From positions 4,288,699 to 4,352,698 of the forward strand of contig CM077344.1 of assembly GCA_039655645.1 (NCBI GenBank): a DNA stretch of 64,000 bases. The letters run 5' to 3'. The number at the start of each line of letters is the position of its first letter. Position 1 is the stretch's first letter. Under the pieces are notes generated by a model. That model was not told the origin of the DNA. It did no database searches and worked only from the letters and a program-made list of their open reading frames with translations. Position numbers and translations under genes: made by a program. Positions 1-9,606 of this stretch are shown in pieces. This DNA comes from Ammopiptanthus mongolicus. Its lineage: Eukaryota; Streptophyta; Magnoliopsida; Fabales; Fabaceae.

Positions 1-60
1 TCTGGGTGTGTTGGAGAGAGGAAGAGGAGAAGGGAGGGGGGGCATAGAGTAATAGTGGAA

Positions 61-690
61 GTAACACCATTAATGGCAATGCAGTCATCATGGTAGATTG
101 GAGTTAACATGATCTTTTAAATATAACAATAGATAAGCTAATTGGTTATATATTCTGAATATGGTTAAATGGTCCTTCCAGTTAATTATAATAAATAATG
201 AGGGGGCGAAATTTTTGAATTGAAGACTCTATTATGGGACTCTTATGAATTACCTGTTTCCATAATAGAATTCTGAATCGTTATGTTGGATGATGCTGAT
301 ATATCTATCCCATCGGTGTTTGGGCTATCAGCTGGTGCAATAATATGAAGATTGGAGATGTGGGAACCGTTGCATAGATTTATGCCTATATGGTTTCTTG
401 GGCTGTTTTGGTGAGTCAATCGGCTAAGTGTTAGATTTTGACAATTATGGAAATAAAGAGCCTGCACATTTTATCAAACAACAATATACAATGAGATGTG
501 AATCTAAAAATGAAATATTCAGTGGTCAAGTGTTTTTGTTCATAATTAATTCTTTTAAAAATTTCATAAGAAAGACTTACAGTTGGTCTGTCGGATATTT
601 TTAAATTCCACCATGGAGCACCTCGGCTATCAAGTTTACCTCCTCCATAGATAACAAGGCCACTTATGGTCTGTCTTGAATATTGATACC
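61..690 (-). pseudogene. Polygalacturonase (GH28 pectinase) fragment
   Basis: Two minus-strand exons match plant polygalacturonases, secreted enzymes that cut pectin in the cell wall. The upstream exon (about 677 down to 583) encodes ISGLVIYGGGKLDSRGAPWW, the family's G-GGG-x-DGxG-xWW region, and ends at a good GTAAGT donor. The next exon (about 463 down to 250) encodes HQNSPRNHIGINLC and APADSPNTDGIDI; the NTD catalytic motif is present. It ends at a GTAATT donor. The next piece, DDCIAINGV (about 89 down to 61), also fits, but no AG acceptor precedes it and the match fades after it. Family members are about 400 residues; only about 110 are seen here and no N-terminal exon or signal peptide was found before the CACTA element. 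I read it as a decayed fragment, though the 3' part could lie off the left edge. Confidence 0.65.
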
Positions 691-740
691 AACAACCAAT
701 CGACCATATCCCCGTGAAAGGGAAGATGGGTAGGGCCATT

Positions 741-1736
741 TGTCTCCCGTCCTATTCTTTTGTTTGTTTAATTAATGAAGTTTCCTGAATTTTATTGCCA
801 AACAAAAGGGGGAAAAACATATTTTATGATGAGCAGCCAGTGTATACTGTAAAGCAACACCAAATTGTAGTAGGATCATTTTGACAGCTTGTTTGTGGTG
901 TTCAGTTCATGATTTCTTTAGAGGTCTTTCCTTGATAGATATATGTAGAGATATTAACATACCTTGTTATATGACACAATATCTTAGCTCCTAAGTTTTT
1001 GTTTTTGTTTTCTTAAGAGGATATGCACAGAAATTGGACTCCATTTGCATTGTTTTTATAGTGCATTAAGTAACAATAGAGGTAAACAGCTCTCAGATTA
1101 GGATTCTAAGGTAGCATTTACACAAGCTAACAATGTTGATATAGTAAGGTGATTTGAGCAATTATTGCTTAATTTTACCCTAAGAACTTGAATTTCAAGT
1201 ACAAAGGGTGTCTTGTACGGTTAAATTTTATTTATATAATACTTGAGCAAAACCTTAGCTTCCCGTTTGAGGTTCAATATCATTGAGCACATGTACTAGT
1301 TAGGTACATACCGCTCTTTGTTTATTGAACCTTGAATTGTCCAAGGGGACAGTTTGAGAAAAAACATTTTCTTCACTCGTATAATAGTCATTGTGTACTT
1401 CTCATGCCTTATATTTGATGAAATTGCAGTCTGATACATTTCCTTTTGTTCTCTGGATGCATACTTGATCGTGGTCAAGTCGTGTAGCTGGAGACAAATG
1501 GGAAATGCTGCCGAAATTTTGTCAAATATAAGGTATGTGAATTAAGCAATAATTATTAATACTAGGATCGAGTGTTGAAAACGTTTCTTCTTGAATGGGA
1601 TAGGGCCATACCAATTAACGAAAGGAAGTGTGATTTAGGATTGTGAAGCATTCGTTGGATAAATCTCTAAGTTGGCATGCATGTTGTCGAAATTTAATGT
1701 TTAAATTTATTTGGATTTTTTATGAACATGCAGAGG
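741..1736. other. Intergenic, no gene seen
   Basis: AT-rich DNA between the polygalacturonase fragment and the transposase. No exon of either gene was recognised. The 5' terminal repeat expected for a CACTA element (CACTATAAGAAAA) was not found here, nor any copy of the CCGTGGGAAA subterminal motif, so the left end of the element is deleted or unrecognisable. Confidence 0.5.
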
Positions 1737-2669
1737 ATGGATAGTTATCCTTCGAATCGTAGTTGGATGTATGATAGGTTATATCCGAAAAGAGGGGGTC
1801 TGAAACGATCTTTTATAGATGGGGTTGAAGAGTTTGTTACCCAAGCAAAGCAGCAGAAGTGTTTCATCGATGATGGATATCGAATTAAATGTCCGTGCGC
1901 TAAATGCCAATGTCGAAAGATTAAGAGCGATGACCTTGTGAAGACCGACTTGTATAAAAATGGGTTCCAAAACAATTATTGGATTTGGACCGATCATGGT
2001 GAAGAAGTGCCGCATGTTGATTTAGGGTTTGATGAGAATTGCACGGGGGCTTCAAGCAGTTGTGTAGATATGGGATATGGTGAACAGTTTGTGTCAATGC
2101 AGGAGATGGTGTGCGACGCTCTCGGGGTGAATGAGGCACACGATTATGATAATACGGAACAACTTCCGAATGAGGAAGCACAAAGATTTTATAATCTTTT
2201 GGTTGAGACAAATAAGCCGTTGTATGAAGGGGCCTCAGACTCTAAATTATCGATGTGCGTGAGACTGTTAGCTTGCAAAGCCAATTTTAACGCTTCTGAC
2301 TCGTGTTTGGATAATTTTTCCAAAATGCTTTTGGACGCGAGTCCTATAAAGGGCGTTTTACCAGAGAATTATTATGGTGCGAAGAGGTTAGTGTCGAAGC
2401 TGGGATTGAAAGCCAAGAGAATTGATTGTTGCATGAACGGGTGTATGTTGTATTACAACAATGAATTTGGCATAAGTGATGGCGAGTTGGTCGAATGCAG
2501 AATTTGTCAAGCGCCAAGGTATTGTCATAACAAGACTGGAACAAGTAACAACAAACCTGTTCCAGTAAAGGCAATGTTCTATTTGCCAATAATTCCAAGG
2601 CTACAAAAAATGTTTGCCTCAATGCAAACTGCAGGAAAAATGACGTGGCACTATGAGAAGGAAAAATGA
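1737..2669 (+). pseudogene. CACTA transposase N-terminal fragment (Tnp2/TNPD-like)
   Basis: Open frame of about 310 residues. It opens with MDSYPSNRSWMY, the start of the plant transposase-associated domain, followed by the Cys-rich motif CPCAKCQCRK and WIWTDHGE (about residues 50-90). The Tnp2 part then begins (CCMNGCMLYYNNE, C..C zinc residues, LPIIPRLQKMFAS) and stops at MTWHYEKEK followed by TGA. In full elements this last motif sits just before the catalytic domain, which is absent. ATGs at 1722 and 1728 are also in frame, but CATGCAG just before 1734 resembles a splice acceptor and family members start at MD-x-SWM, so I prefer 1737. Confidence 0.85.
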
Positions 2670-3745
2670 CAGGGTCAAGTCGCATGGAGGATTGAGCATG
2701 AGTCGGAGATTGAGAGGATCTTTCACATGAAAGCCTCTCGCCGCCTCTCCGACATGCTTAGGGAGGCCCGCAATTCAGGCTCACAGCCAGACTGGATTGG
2801 AGATGGAATTTGGGAGGACTTGTGTCGTCACTGGGCTTCAGATGCGTTTAAGAAAATGTCAGATCAAGCTAAGAAAAATAAGACATCGGAAAAAGGGGGG
2901 AGCCTGCACACAGGAGGTTCCATCAGCCAGGCGCAGTACGCAGAACGTATGGTATGTTTATACTCTTATTTTTTTATGCATTAAATATATTTATTTCAAG
3001 ATCAATTGTTTACTAATTACATTTAGTTTAATTTATTATCCATGCTTGTGTTACAGGCTGTGAAGTATAAGCGAAATGTGAAGGTTAACGAGCTCCACCG
3101 CCGTACCCATACTAGGAAGGGTACAGGCGAGTATGTAGATGAGCGCTCGAGGCGCACTCAGGTAATAAATATATACCCTTTATATGCCCTTTATTTTTAA
3201 TTTAATAATTTTGTATCATATATGAGCTAATTAGTGTGTTTGGTCCTGAATAACAGGAGGAGTTTGAGGCGAGGATGTCTCAGGCTAGGTCGTCTTCATC
3301 CAGTTCAGGTGACCCCGAGGAGGAGGACCGGCTTGCATTGCGTATTTGGGCAGAGGTTGTTGGCGGTAAGTATAAGGGCCGCCTGTACGGTGCTGGAGAT
3401 CTTGCTCGCAACTACCGGAAAGGGTCTTCGTGCATCTTGGACGTTCGTACTGAGGCGTCCACTAGTCGCGGTAGTCGTCCTCGGGAGTCTGCGGAGATTG
3501 CTGAGCTGAGGCAGAGATTAGCCGCTTCCGAGGAGCGTGAGCGGCAGAGGGATGAGATGATGCAGCGGATGATGGAGACGATCCAGCGATTAGAGCAGCA
3601 TCAGTCCACACAGCCCCCCCACAGCAGCATCAGCCTCCGCAGCCTGGTCAGCCGACCCAGGGCACCTCAGAGGAGGAGGATGACTCTTTTGACCAGCTTC
3701 TTGAGGATCCTTATAGAGATGGAAATTATTAGATTATGTCATTAG
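2670..3745 (+). pseudogene. CACTA accessory gene remnant (TnpA/Tnp1-type, plant transposase 24)
   Basis: Three exons fit: 2670-2951, 3057-3161 and 3257 onward, each with GT donors, AG acceptors and phase 0. The product reads VAWRIEHESEIERIFHMKAS, then WEDLCRHWASDAFKKMSDQA, YAERM, HRRTHTRKGTGEYVDERSRR, and a C-terminal coiled coil (AEIAELRQRLAASEERERQR). This is the DNA-binding accessory protein family of CACTA elements. It follows the Tnp2 fragment in the same frame, with only the TGA at 2667 between them. In exon 3 a run of seven C (3614-3620) throws the frame off: the Gln/Pro-rich and acidic tail typical of the family continues in another frame to a stop at 3730-3732, while the current frame ends at 3745. 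Confidence 0.8.
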
Positions 3746-3995
3746 GTTTTGTATGAATTTTTAGTTTTTATTGTTTGTAAAAAACGTACATTACTTATGT
3801 TTTAAATTATGATGTCAATTTATGTGATTTGTATTTTATCTATTTTGTCATATTTATTTACTTATTATTTTGAAATAATTAAAAAATATAATTTTTGACC
3901 AGATGAATAAAAAATTATAAACAAAATATAATTAATTAATTAATTAATTTTATTTATATATAATAGAAATTTTTTAAAAAAATAAATTAATATTT

Positions 3996-4333
3996 CCCAG
4001 GGTTAAACCCGTGGGAAAAGGCCGTGGGAAGTTTTGTGTAATTTCCCAGGGTTATGACCGTGGGAAATACCGTGGGAAATTTCCCAGGGGAAAGCCGTGG
4101 GAATATTACCCAGGGTTTAGCCGTGGGAAATTTTCCCGGGATTAAAAACCGTGGGAAATTACACACGGTTACATAGCCGTGGGAAATTTCCCACGGCCTT
4201 TCTAAATTGACCGTGGGAAAACTTTTCCGACGCCCGTTTTTCCGACAGCTGAAGAGCCGTGGCTAATCCGTGGGAACATTGTGTTTTCCCACGGATTTTT
4301 GTGTTTTCCCACGGATTTAGACCGTGGGAAACA
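3996..4333. repeat. CACTA 3' subterminal repeat array
   Basis: About 13 copies of a 10-base motif, CCGTGGGAAA and close variants, lie in both orientations (inverted as TTTCCCACGG), several paired as small palindromes. Arrays of this kind at CACTA ends are binding sites for the TnpA-type accessory protein in known elements. The region is far more GC-rich than its AT-rich neighbours. Confidence 0.85.
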
Positions 4334-4338
4334 GCGAG

Positions 4339-4351
4339 TTTTCTTATAGTG
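4339..4351. repeat. CACTA 3' terminal inverted repeat
   Basis: TTTTCTTATAGTG ends the element; read from outside it is CACTATAAGAAAA. The next three bases, TAA (4352-4354), are the presumed target duplication. Confidence 0.85.
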
Positions 4352-4354
4352 TAA

Positions 4355-4854
4355 GGAATTTGGTGACAGATATTTCATCTGAGAAGAGTCGAAAGGGAAA
4401 TACAAAGAAGTAAAAGAAAACATCCTTCAATAAATTGAAAGCATCATTTAACATTTTTGCTATCTATTTGGGTCAGTATAAATATAACACAAATATTAAT
4501 TACTCCACAGTTTTAATTAATAATGTTATTATTTTTGACATATAAAAGCTTATTATCTTTCCAAATGTTATATAATTATACTCCCCACCTTATTGTCTGT
4601 ACAGTTATAAAAGACTAACAATTATATATTTTTATTACAATTAAAGCATAAAATATAGAAAAATAAGACCTTTCCATATATATTCAAATGTAAATTATTT
4701 GATAATGGTTACTATATACAGATACACTAAAATAAACATACCCTAAATTCTAAATTCTACATAACAATATATCTATGCATGGTACACAATATAGATCTGC
4801 AATTGGACGAAAAAAATACTCAAATGTTCCTTACTTTTATATATCTTAAGATAC

Positions 4855-4952
<98 letters not shown>

Positions 4953-6551
4953 TCCAATTTTATTATAACAAATAACCAAAATTGAATCTATATAACATCA
5001 ATTATTGTTTATGATATATATTTTATAATGTATATTAATATGTTTATGAAAAGTTTTATCATTAGTGATGTATCCAAAAAATATGAAGTAATTTAAAAAG
5101 TTCTAACCATAAACACAATATTTATTTTAAAAGTCTTTTTGTGTAGATTAGGTTATTACACTTTTATTTATATTTACTTTTATTGACTTCAAAATTAATG
5201 TGTTTTAAGCAAATTTTCATTCGTATATAATGTATGTATTTTTCTCTAAATACATACACGTTTTCATATAAATATTTTATATCTTATAAATATTTCTCAC
5301 ATAAATTAAAATTAAGCAAAATTCTAATGAAAGTTTCGATAAACAAATATTAGATTTTATGATAAAATTTGGGAAAATCTTTCTGATTAATGGTTAGAAA
5401 GTGAAATACATCAATAGAACTTCAAAAAAAATAAAACACAATAAAGTAAGATCGTGAGATGGAAATATGAACTTTGAAAATGAAAAAAAATTAACCTACT
5501 AATATTGTTTATTCATTTATCTGCTTTGATAAAGCACAATCAAATTGATCAACTTGATTGTTTTTTCTTGAGTGAGTATATTTTCTTATAAACAAAATTT
5601 CATTAAAATAAATAAAAGAGGAAGGTAAAAAACACAAAATGTATCAGAAACCAGCAACAAAGAAATGATACACTGTTACCAAAATAGAATACAAAATAAA
5701 AAATCAAAATGTCTAACTACTTGCAATACAGTACCAACTCCTAGCAAAACTAAAGCAGAAAAAGAAAAGCCAAAAGACTACAATTTCAAAATGTCCATTT
5801 ATTAAATCGTTTTGTTTTTACATATTCTTGCATCTTTATATATGTGTGTTAATATCTAAAGAGCAATAACTCAAGTCTCAACCCACTAACCCACCCTATC
5901 ATGGAATAGCAAATAAAAATAAAAATAAAAATAAATTATTAATATGAAAGATGAAGCATTCAAACTTTTTTTATTTTTAGAATAAATAAAATGAAATTAA
6001 AATCAAACTAAAATGACATAAAATAAAATATAAAAATGGAAGGTAAATTTTATAATACAAAACCGAATTAAATTTAAAATCTAAAAATGATAAAGAAAAC
6101 AAATTTAAATCGGAAATAAATTTAAAAATAAACGTTAGAAGGAAATGAAATTTTTAATTAAAATTAAAATTAAAATTAAAAAATGAATTTAAAATTACAT
6201 ATTGAAAAATAAATTAGACCCAAAAATGAGTATTCACAATAATGAAGACCCATTAAGTAGTGACTTAAGGATGCTCATTTTTAAGATAATTAAAAAAAGA
6301 AATATAATAGAGAAACATATATACAAAAATATCTTCTATTAGACAAAAAATACCAAATATGCCCCATTATTATGAAGTGATTTTACAAATATATCCCATC
6401 ACTACTTTACTTTTATATATAAAGATGTTGTGGGGTGAATAATTCATCCACAGAACTGTTTCCTAAAGTAACAGAAGTCTTCACCTCTCCCTTACCTTAG
6501 GAAAAATTAAATCTCTTTTTAACTTAGGTCTGTGGATTCACTTGTCTACAG
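4355..6551. other. AT-rich intergenic DNA
   Basis: No gene or element ends recognised. It holds long A/T-rich runs, an (AT)n(GT)n microsatellite and stretches of AAATTAAAAT-type simple sequence near 6150. The last 120 bases before 6552 resemble the 5' intron end of the DRB gene (compare 20.0 and 30.75 kb), so a duplicated block begins around 6.4 kb. Confidence 0.5.
4861..4949. repeat. (AT)n(GT)n compound microsatellite
   Basis: An uninterrupted AT run from about 4861 to 4912 passes directly into a GT run to about 4949. It is open in reading frames on both strands, but only as low-complexity peptide. Confidence 0.95.
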
Positions 6552-6811
6552 ACATGTACGTATAAGAACCGGTTGCAAAAATTGGCTCAAAGAAGTTGTT
6601 TTAATTTGCCAGCCTATTGATGCATGCATCCGTGAAGAGGCAGATTATGCTCCTCGTTTCAAGGCAACTATCAACTTTAATGGAGAGACATTTGAAAGCC
6701 TTATACATTTTGCTCTACACTTAGACAGGCAGAACATGCAGCAGCTGAGGTAACTCTTAACACTCTTGCAAAAAGAGGTCCCTCTAGAGAGCTTTGGCAG
6801 CAAGAGTTCTG
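6552..6811 (+). pseudogene. DRB2-like exon 1, dead copy A
   Basis: A copy of exon 1 of the DRB gene at 30873, starting after a CAG acceptor and ending at the same GTTCTG|GTGAGC donor. An extra GTAC inside the start region makes ATG TAC GTA TAA, a stop at codon 4. It also has a 4-base insertion at the Tyr-Ser-Cys position of the first dsRNA-binding domain (shared with copy B), and further indels near 6700 and 6788. No exon 2 or 3 follows. Intron 1 sequence continues downstream and matches the intact gene until it is interrupted by a LINE at 7161. Confidence 0.88.
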
Positions 6812-7160
6812 GTGAGCAGTTGGACACTTTTTATCACTGTGCCCTCCCTCTTTTTCTAGATTTCACTAGTTTTTTTTTCACTTTTTCTCTTTTCTTCGAA
6901 ATTGCAATCACTTGATTGACTTCACAAGTGTATAAATAATTGTTTCTCTTTTCTTCACTAGTGTTTATCCATTGTCATTTGATCATAAGGACCAGTTGTG
7001 TCAACTGAAACTGAAATGAAGTCGTGGGTTAAAACTTAAATTTTTGGCTTGTTATAAAGGTTAATGGACAGTTTTGTACTGAAAAAAAAGGTCCAAATAT
7101 GGTTGAATGGTAGGTTAAGTGAGAAATTCATCCTATAAAAATATTCAACGATGTAATATT

Positions 7161-7626
7161 TTTTTTTTAAAAGCAAAAAATGTATTGAATGAGACTACAA
7201 AGAGCACTCTAATCCATACACATGAATACAAAAAATAAAAATAAACTAATGTAAATAAAATACCAATTCTAGACATTAGAGATTAACAGTATTAACTTTA
7301 CCCAAGTCTTGACTCCAATTCTAAAAAACAGTATGGTGAACCAAACCAAGTCTAGCCCGTCCACAGTCTCCAGCCTATTCAGCCCATTAGTTTCAATGGC
7401 AAATAAAACCAGCTTCATTAATTCATTCTAGCCGCACCAGACAAATAACTAAAGCTGCATATACTAATGTTGAAAGCACATATTAAGAAAAAGTGCATCC
7501 ATAAGGCCAATTTCCAAACCCATTCCCCTGTTCCACATCTATGTATAAATTAAAAGGTATTCTAATGATGCTTCCATTTATAACATTAGGATCCATTATG
7601 TTTTTGAGATCCCTCCCCCTGATCCA
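7161..7626 (-). mobile_element. 5'-truncated non-LTR retrotransposon in DRB copy A intron
   Basis: The insert is flanked by 18-base direct repeats at 7143-7160 and 7627-7644 that differ at one base (ATTCAACG/AATGTAATATT). The intact gene has this site only once (about 31430-31450). The left end is a T run, i.e. a poly-A tail read on the minus strand. Tail, long target duplication and no terminal repeats are the signature of LINE-type insertion; no reverse transcriptase coding part is present. Confidence 0.8.
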
Positions 7627-7783
7627 ATTCAACAATGTAATATTGTTTTTTTGTTTATACTGCCATCACTTTAATCTTTCCAAGAGCCCGCTGCTTCGAA
7701 ATTCTCTTGATAAAAACTGGAGTAGACAATGGTTGTGTTAGTGGGGCTGTGAAGCCATTGATGAATGGGGCATTTATGGATCA

Positions 7784-8028
7784 AGCTCTGATACCATAAA
7801 GGTATCAGAGTTGCAGCGAAAGAGAGATAGAAACTGAAAGAATGAAGTTGTTCAATATTATTGATGATTACAGCAACTATATCTTTATATAGATGATGAT
7901 TAACATATCATAACTTACACAATTGTAGCTAACACTAACAGACTCAACCTTATCCATGCATACCAAATCTCATAACAGACTAATTCATAGCAAGTCATAA
8001 CTAATTAACTCACTCTTCCCTTTACAGA
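7784..8028 (-). mobile_element. Ty1/copia remnant: LTR plus primer-binding site
   Basis: GCTCTGATACCA at about 7786 is the reverse complement of TGGTATCAGAGC, the initiator-Met tRNA primer site of copia elements. It is followed by a TG...CA-bounded stretch (7812 to 8028), about 217 bases, that looks like a minus-strand LTR. A second, inverted copy of the primer motif (GGTATCAGAGT) sits directly against it, forming a palindrome. No coding part is left. The duplicated F-box 3' flank resumes right after 8028 (compare 23.06 kb). Confidence 0.5.
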
Positions 8029-8408
8029 TGTGAAGACTTGAAAAGAATATTGACATCTGTAAAATAGATCGTTACATGTACAAATAACAAAAATTACAAA
8101 TAGAAAAAAATAAAACAAAAAATTGCAGAGAGAAATTAAAGTATCAGCAGTATATAATAAGACTGATAAACTGTAAGGAGATAGACATAAATAAAAAAAT
8201 CAAAGGAATATAAAATCATAGAAACAATCACAAATTCCTCTAACTGAATCCGTTAACCATAAATAAAAAAACAGCACTATACCAGCAGTGCAGGTAGCAA
8301 ATAATGAATGAGGTGGAAAATTCCAGGATTAAAGAACAAAACTTATAGGTAGCTGAGCTTGTGGTATTGTTTTATAATAACGCGAAGAAAAGACATGTGT
8401 AACTGGTT
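8029..8408. other. Duplicated 3' flank of F-box A
   Basis: Sequence downstream of F-box A, closely similar to 23055-23440 downstream of F-box B (shared GATGTGAAGACTTGAAAAG and following bases). It probably includes the F-box 3' untranslated region. No gene of its own. Confidence 0.6.
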
Positions 8409-9250
8409 TTAAATAAAGGTCCGAGACCTCAATGTTTTGGTTTGAGAGGTTTTCTCCATTTTCTCTAGTACTTTCTTTTCCCGGATCTCTCTCCTCTGCT
8501 TGATCTTGTACACGAAGTTGTCAGACATGTCCTTAGCTCTCACTTCATCAACTTTCTTCCTATCCCCATTTTCCATCGCCCTTTGCAGAATCATCACACC
8601 CTCCCTCCCCTTCAACGTACATCCATCCATATCCTCCACTACCATCGTCACTTTCTTCACGTGCAACTCCTTTCCAACCTTCCCGCAGCACGTGACCTTC
8701 ACCACGCATCGCACCAGCTCCTTCCAATCTTGTTTCTCCTCCCCCGCCATCACCACCGCGTACACCACCTCCACGTCACTCGTCAGCCGCACCGAAACGG
8801 GTTTCCAACTAGACAGGTTCGCCGCACGCTTTCGATTTGGATCGATAAGGATCCAGCTCAAGGTGAAGTTCTCTTCCAAGTACTCTATCAACTCCTTTTC
8901 TTTTCTAACGAACTTCACCGGAATGGGAACCATCTCGTGCGAGCCAAGAATGTCCACCCACAAGTTATTCTGTGTTTCGATGCGTTGAACCCTAGAAAAC
9001 ACAGGCTTTCCCTGCCAGTATATATCAACGGCGGAGATCAGATCTAGCGGAGGAGGAAGATACGAACGGTGAGGATGATGATGATGATGATGATGATTTG
9101 CATGGAGCCAATGGAGGGAAGGGAATGCGTCGGAGAAGAAGGAACGGTGACCACCGGGGAAAGTCGAGATGACGTGGCTGGCAATGGGGTCGTCTAACAA
9201 GGAGGGCCACGTGGCGGTGCAAACGTTCCGCCAGAGATGCTCGTCGGTGC

Positions 9251-9606
9251 TGATAGAATTTAAGAAAATGAAAATGATAGTTGGATAGTAGAAGGCTTAA
9301 TTTGCTTAATTTGCAAGATTTATATTGAAAGTATTGCACCCAAGAAGATAACGTGGAGGACTTATGGTTGGAGAAGTACAAGTTGCTTTTCCATTTCTTC
9401 AATTGTTACAACTCATTATAGGCCTATTTATAGGCTACAGCCACCGCCATACTGTGGTTGTTTAGAGTTTTCTAGATTGTTCTGACATTTCTTACACTAG
9501 CTACCTATTGCATGTTTTTTATTGTTAAAACTCTAGCACATTCTAGACAATACATTTAGCTTAGAAGTTTGTAGAATTTTCAGAAAATTTGCATCACTTT
9601 TTAACA
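9251..9606 (-). repeat. 3' LTR of the copia element
   Basis: 356 bases, TGTTAAAAAGTG at its 5' edge on the minus strand, ending in TTCTATCA. The last Cys codon and TAA stop of gag-pol (9601-9606) lie inside this LTR. Confidence 0.97.

Larger units (their letters stand above)
1722..4351 (+). mobile_element. CACTA (En/Spm) transposon, 5'-truncated and internally deleted
   Basis: The element contains a shortened Tnp2-type transposase, a TnpA/Tnp1-type accessory gene and a 3' subterminal repeat array, and ends in TTTTCTTATAGTG, the reverse complement of a CACTATAAGAAAA terminal repeat. The bases after the end are TAA, but the matching 3-base target duplication cannot be checked because the 5' end is missing. 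The left coordinate given is only the first coding ATG. Known CACTA elements carry a transposase of roughly 700-1000 residues; only its first 300 are left, so this copy cannot move itself. Confidence 0.85.

Noticed and set aside
4773..4985. Open frames on both strands rich in Ile-Tyr and Cys-Val or Thr-His
   Set aside because: They are translations of the (AT)n(GT)n microsatellite.
8500..9047. Plus-strand frames opposite the F-box A coding region
   Set aside because: They are antisense shadows of the F-box frame; the same happens opposite copies B and C.
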